Below, in pieces: positions 62,221-64,000 of a stretch of DNA of 64,000 bases. Each line of letters begins with the position of its first letter. Position 1 is the stretch's first letter. This DNA comes from Chitinophaga sp. CF118 (GTDB taxonomy: Bacteria; Bacteroidota; Bacteroidia; Chitinophagales; Chitinophagaceae). The position numbers and the translations under genes are program-made. The stretch spans positions 496,001 to 560,000 of the forward strand of contig NZ_FOMK01000004.1 in assembly GCF_900112615.1 (NCBI RefSeq), read 5' to 3'. The notes beneath the pieces are model-generated. The model worked only from the letters and a program-made list of their open reading frames with translations. It had not been told where the DNA came from and ran no database searches.

Positions 62221-64000
62221 ATGAAAACGCGACTTACACTCTACATCTTTACTCTCCTATCATTTCTCAGTTATCAGCTTTTTGCACAGGACATTTACAT
62301 TAACCTGAACCAACCAAGACAGGGAATTGATGGTGCAGGTTTCTGTCATGAGGGCGACCGGCAGAATGGTGATTATTATGTTATCAATACAAGCATCCAA
62401 CAGATGCTCGATAACCACATGTCATTGTTCAGAGATATGTTTCCTAACAAAGTGTGGGAACCTTCCAAAGGAACATTTAACTACAGCGATGCACGTGTGG
62501 TGAACAGTTTTCAACGTCTGAAAACAATGCAGAACAAAGGGATAAAAACCATACTGGGTATCTGGGACGTCCCCAACTGGATGGTCAGCAATCCATCTGC
62601 AGGTTCCAACCGGAAGATTAATAATTTTGATGATTTTGCCTATTTCATCACTTCCTTTCTTGTACATGGAAAAAACAATTATGGATTGACGGTCGATTAT
62701 ATTGATATCAATGAAACCAAAACATCTGGCATTAATATCTCCCTCACGGCCCAGGAATATATCACACTGATCCAGAAATGTGAAACCCTTTTTGCTGCCA
62801 ATGGTATACAAACCAAGATGAGCCTTGGTAGTGTTTTACTCTGGGATATTCAATATTGCAAAGACATCTACAATGCAGTAAAAAACCTCAGCGTTGCAGG
62901 CAATCCAACCTGGCATAGCTATAGGGGAGGAAGTACTAGCGGCCGTGAACCAATATCCTATTGGGAAGGATGGGGTGCATGGCAACAAACACTTGACCGT
63001 AATCTCTGGGGAACGGAAACAGATTATGATGCCTTTTACTGGGAAAATCCTGACAGACTAACATGGCAGGGAGTTGAAGAAATGGCGGTTATGTACTACA
63101 GAAACTATTATGTTGCACGTATGTCAACATCTGCTGGCTGGTTCTGGCATCCTGAATGGCCCTCCAACAATGTGCATACTGCATACATGAATCATTTTGA
63201 ACCGGGAGGCCAGGTCGTTGAGACAAGTCAACCTAACTCAGATGTAATGACTGTTGCATACAAACACGTGGCCAATAAGAAATTTGTCATCCAGGCAGTG
63301 AACCAGGATTCTTCTGCACATACAGTTACCTTCCACGGTATCCCTGCCAATAAACCACTAACGTTGATACGCACCAGTGAGGCAGGTGACCGTTATAAAA
63401 CGGTAGGCACTTATTCACCGAACGGTACAGATTTTACAATTACGTTACAGGCAAATAGTTTTAATACTTTTTATGGTACGCTGGAAACTGTTATTGATAC
63501 TGAGGTACCGGGTGTTCCGGCCAATTTCAGGTCAACAACAAAAACGTCTACCAGTATTTCACTTGCATGGGATGCTTCAACAGATAATATAGGCGTGTCC
63601 GGTTACCAGATATTTAATACCAGCAATGTACTTGCAGGCTCTTCTACTACTACCAGTACAACTTTGCAAAACCTGAGTCCCAATACCTCCTATACGCTTT
63701 TGGTAAAAGCTTATGACGCTGCCGGAAATTTCTCTGCCGGTAGTAATGCGATAACAGTTACTACAGACTCTACTCAATCCGGAACAGCAGCAGTGTACGC
63801 TGACTGTAACTATAGCGGGAAAGCGGTTTCCCTACCTGTTGGTAATTATACGTTATCCCAGTTGCAGGGACTGGGTGTTGTAAACGATGATATATCTTCT
63901 GTACAGGTCAAAGCCGGTTACAAAATCACACTATTTGCTGATAATAATTTTACCGGTACATCTGTTATTAAAACTGCAGATGATAACTGTCTTGTAGATG
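62221..64000 (+). CDS. Secreted clan GH-A glycoside hydrolase with Fn3 and crystallin-like modules (partial, 3' end cut)
   Basis: At least 593 codons; the frame stays open to the window end. Signal peptide MKTRLTLYIFTLLSFLSYQLFAQ. TIM-barrel domain about 24-420 with two carboxylates: Glu165 in DYIDINETKTSG (acid/base) and Glu266 in LWGTETDYD (nucleophile), the GH-A spacing. The GIDGAGFCHE start suggests GH30-like rather than GH5 or GH39, not certain. Fn3 domain about 425-515 (FRSTTKTSTSISLAWDASTDNIGVSGYQIF), then a beta/gamma-crystallin-like module from 523. It should degrade a plant or microbial polysaccharide outside the cell. Confidence 0.85.
   Translation, partial: MKTRLTLYIFTLLSFLSYQLFAQDIYINLNQPRQGIDGAGFCHEGDRQNGDYYVINTSIQQMLDNHMSLFRDMFPNKVWEPSKGTFNYSDARVVNSFQRLKTMQNKGIKTILGIWDVPNWMVSNPSAGSNRKINNFDDFAYFITSFLVHGKNNYGLTVDYIDINETKTSGINISLTAQEYITLIQKCETLFAANGIQTKMSLGSVLLWDIQYCKDIYNAVKNLSVAGNPTWHSYRGGSTSGREPISYWEGWGAWQQTLDRNLWGTETDYDAFYWENPDRLTWQGVEEMAVMYYRNYYVARMSTSAGWFWHPEWPSNNVHTAYMNHFEPGGQVVETSQPNSDVMTVAYKHVANKKFVIQAVNQDSSAHTVTFHGIPANKPLTLIRTSEAGDRYKTVGTYSPNGTDFTITLQANSFNTFYGTLETVIDTEVPGVPANFRSTTKTSTSISLAWDASTDNIGVSGYQIFNTSNVLAGSSTTTSTTLQNLSPNTSYTLLVKAYDAAGNFSAGSNAITVTTDSTQSGTAAVYADCNYSGKAVSLPVGNYTLSQLQGLGVVNDDISSVQVKAGYKITLFADNNFTGTSVIKTADDNCLVD

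Noticed and set aside
62422-62811. Minus-strand frame of 129 codons within the glycoside hydrolase
   Set aside because: It is antisense to a well-supported TIM-barrel domain; a shadow frame.
1-64000. CRISPR array, complete tRNA or rRNA genes, insertion sequences
   Set aside because: No regular repeat-spacer run, no full cloverleaf and no transposase frame were found by reading; only tRNA-end relics are seen.

Overview
The window looks like chromosomal DNA of a Bacteroidota bacterium, most likely Chitinophagaceae (Chitinophaga-like). The support is: many promoters of the Bacteroidota type with a TAnnTTTG -7 element; a TonB-receptor-like outer membrane beta-barrel protein; a TPR histidine kinase of the HisKA_2 type; AT-rich intergenic DNA; and gene families typical of that group (DUF2652, SPFH/GYF, OMP_b-brl, secreted glycoside hydrolase with Fn3 and crystallin-like modules). 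The species assignment is inference. No rRNA, complete tRNA, CRISPR array or complete transposon was seen.

Layout. 0-9.7 kb: an HxlR regulator divergent from a quinone reductase, a lipoprotein, a Crp/Fnr regulator, an outer membrane beta-barrel protein and a small secreted protein that share a duplicated promoter/leader, a DHFR-like pseudogene, and a GNAT acetyltransferase behind an attenuator-like leader. 9.7-20 kb: recD-recC-recB on the minus strand, then zwf. 20-24.9 kb: small regulator/enzyme pairs (Crp/Fnr with an epimerase, MarR with two membrane proteins, a nitrilase). 25-29 kb: a five-gene operon of three exported proteins and an OmpR/histidine kinase two-component system. 29-42.8 kb: AraC/oxidoreductase, OsmC, DUF2652, vanadium haloperoxidase-like lipoprotein, zinc-ribbon/SPFH pair, another AraC, a three-gene membrane/MpaB-type cluster, a YD-repeat-like secreted protein and an alpha/beta-fold protein that lacks catalytic residues. 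42.9-48.1 kb: an accessory region with three tRNA-3'-end-like relics (a fourth lies at 60.1 kb), tandem repeats, a DUF3800 plus RNase-like gene pair, a candidate small RNA, a serine hydrolase and an HxlR/EthD pair. 48.2-52.7 kb: a TPR sensor kinase and a sigma-54 activator response regulator. 53-60.1 kb: a Crp/Fnr regulator and two promoters with identical tandem operator geometry that drive a redox/electrophile-type cluster (2TM protein, cupin, carboxymuconolactone decarboxylase family protein, a retinol-saturase/ferredoxin-reductase fusion, alpha/beta hydrolase, then a double ABM protein and a secreted DJ-1/PfpI protein). 60.2-64 kb: small proteins and the 5' part of a secreted glycoside hydrolase cut by the window end.

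The strongest new-looking signals are: (1) the paired promoters at 53.7 and 58.4 kb, whose GTGA-N6-TCAC sites are phased at 23 bp and sit at the same distance from identical -7 boxes, next to a Crp-type regulator with a CRP-like recognition helix; (2) the flavoprotein fusion they appear to control; (3) the DUF3800/RNase-like pair with 54-bp tandem repeats upstream and a minus-strand small-RNA candidate downstream; (4) the acetyltransferase leader with mutually exclusive hairpins. Many predicted open frames begin at TTG or GTG upstream of the likely start; starts given here were moved to the ATG that best fits signal peptides, promoter position and gene spacing.
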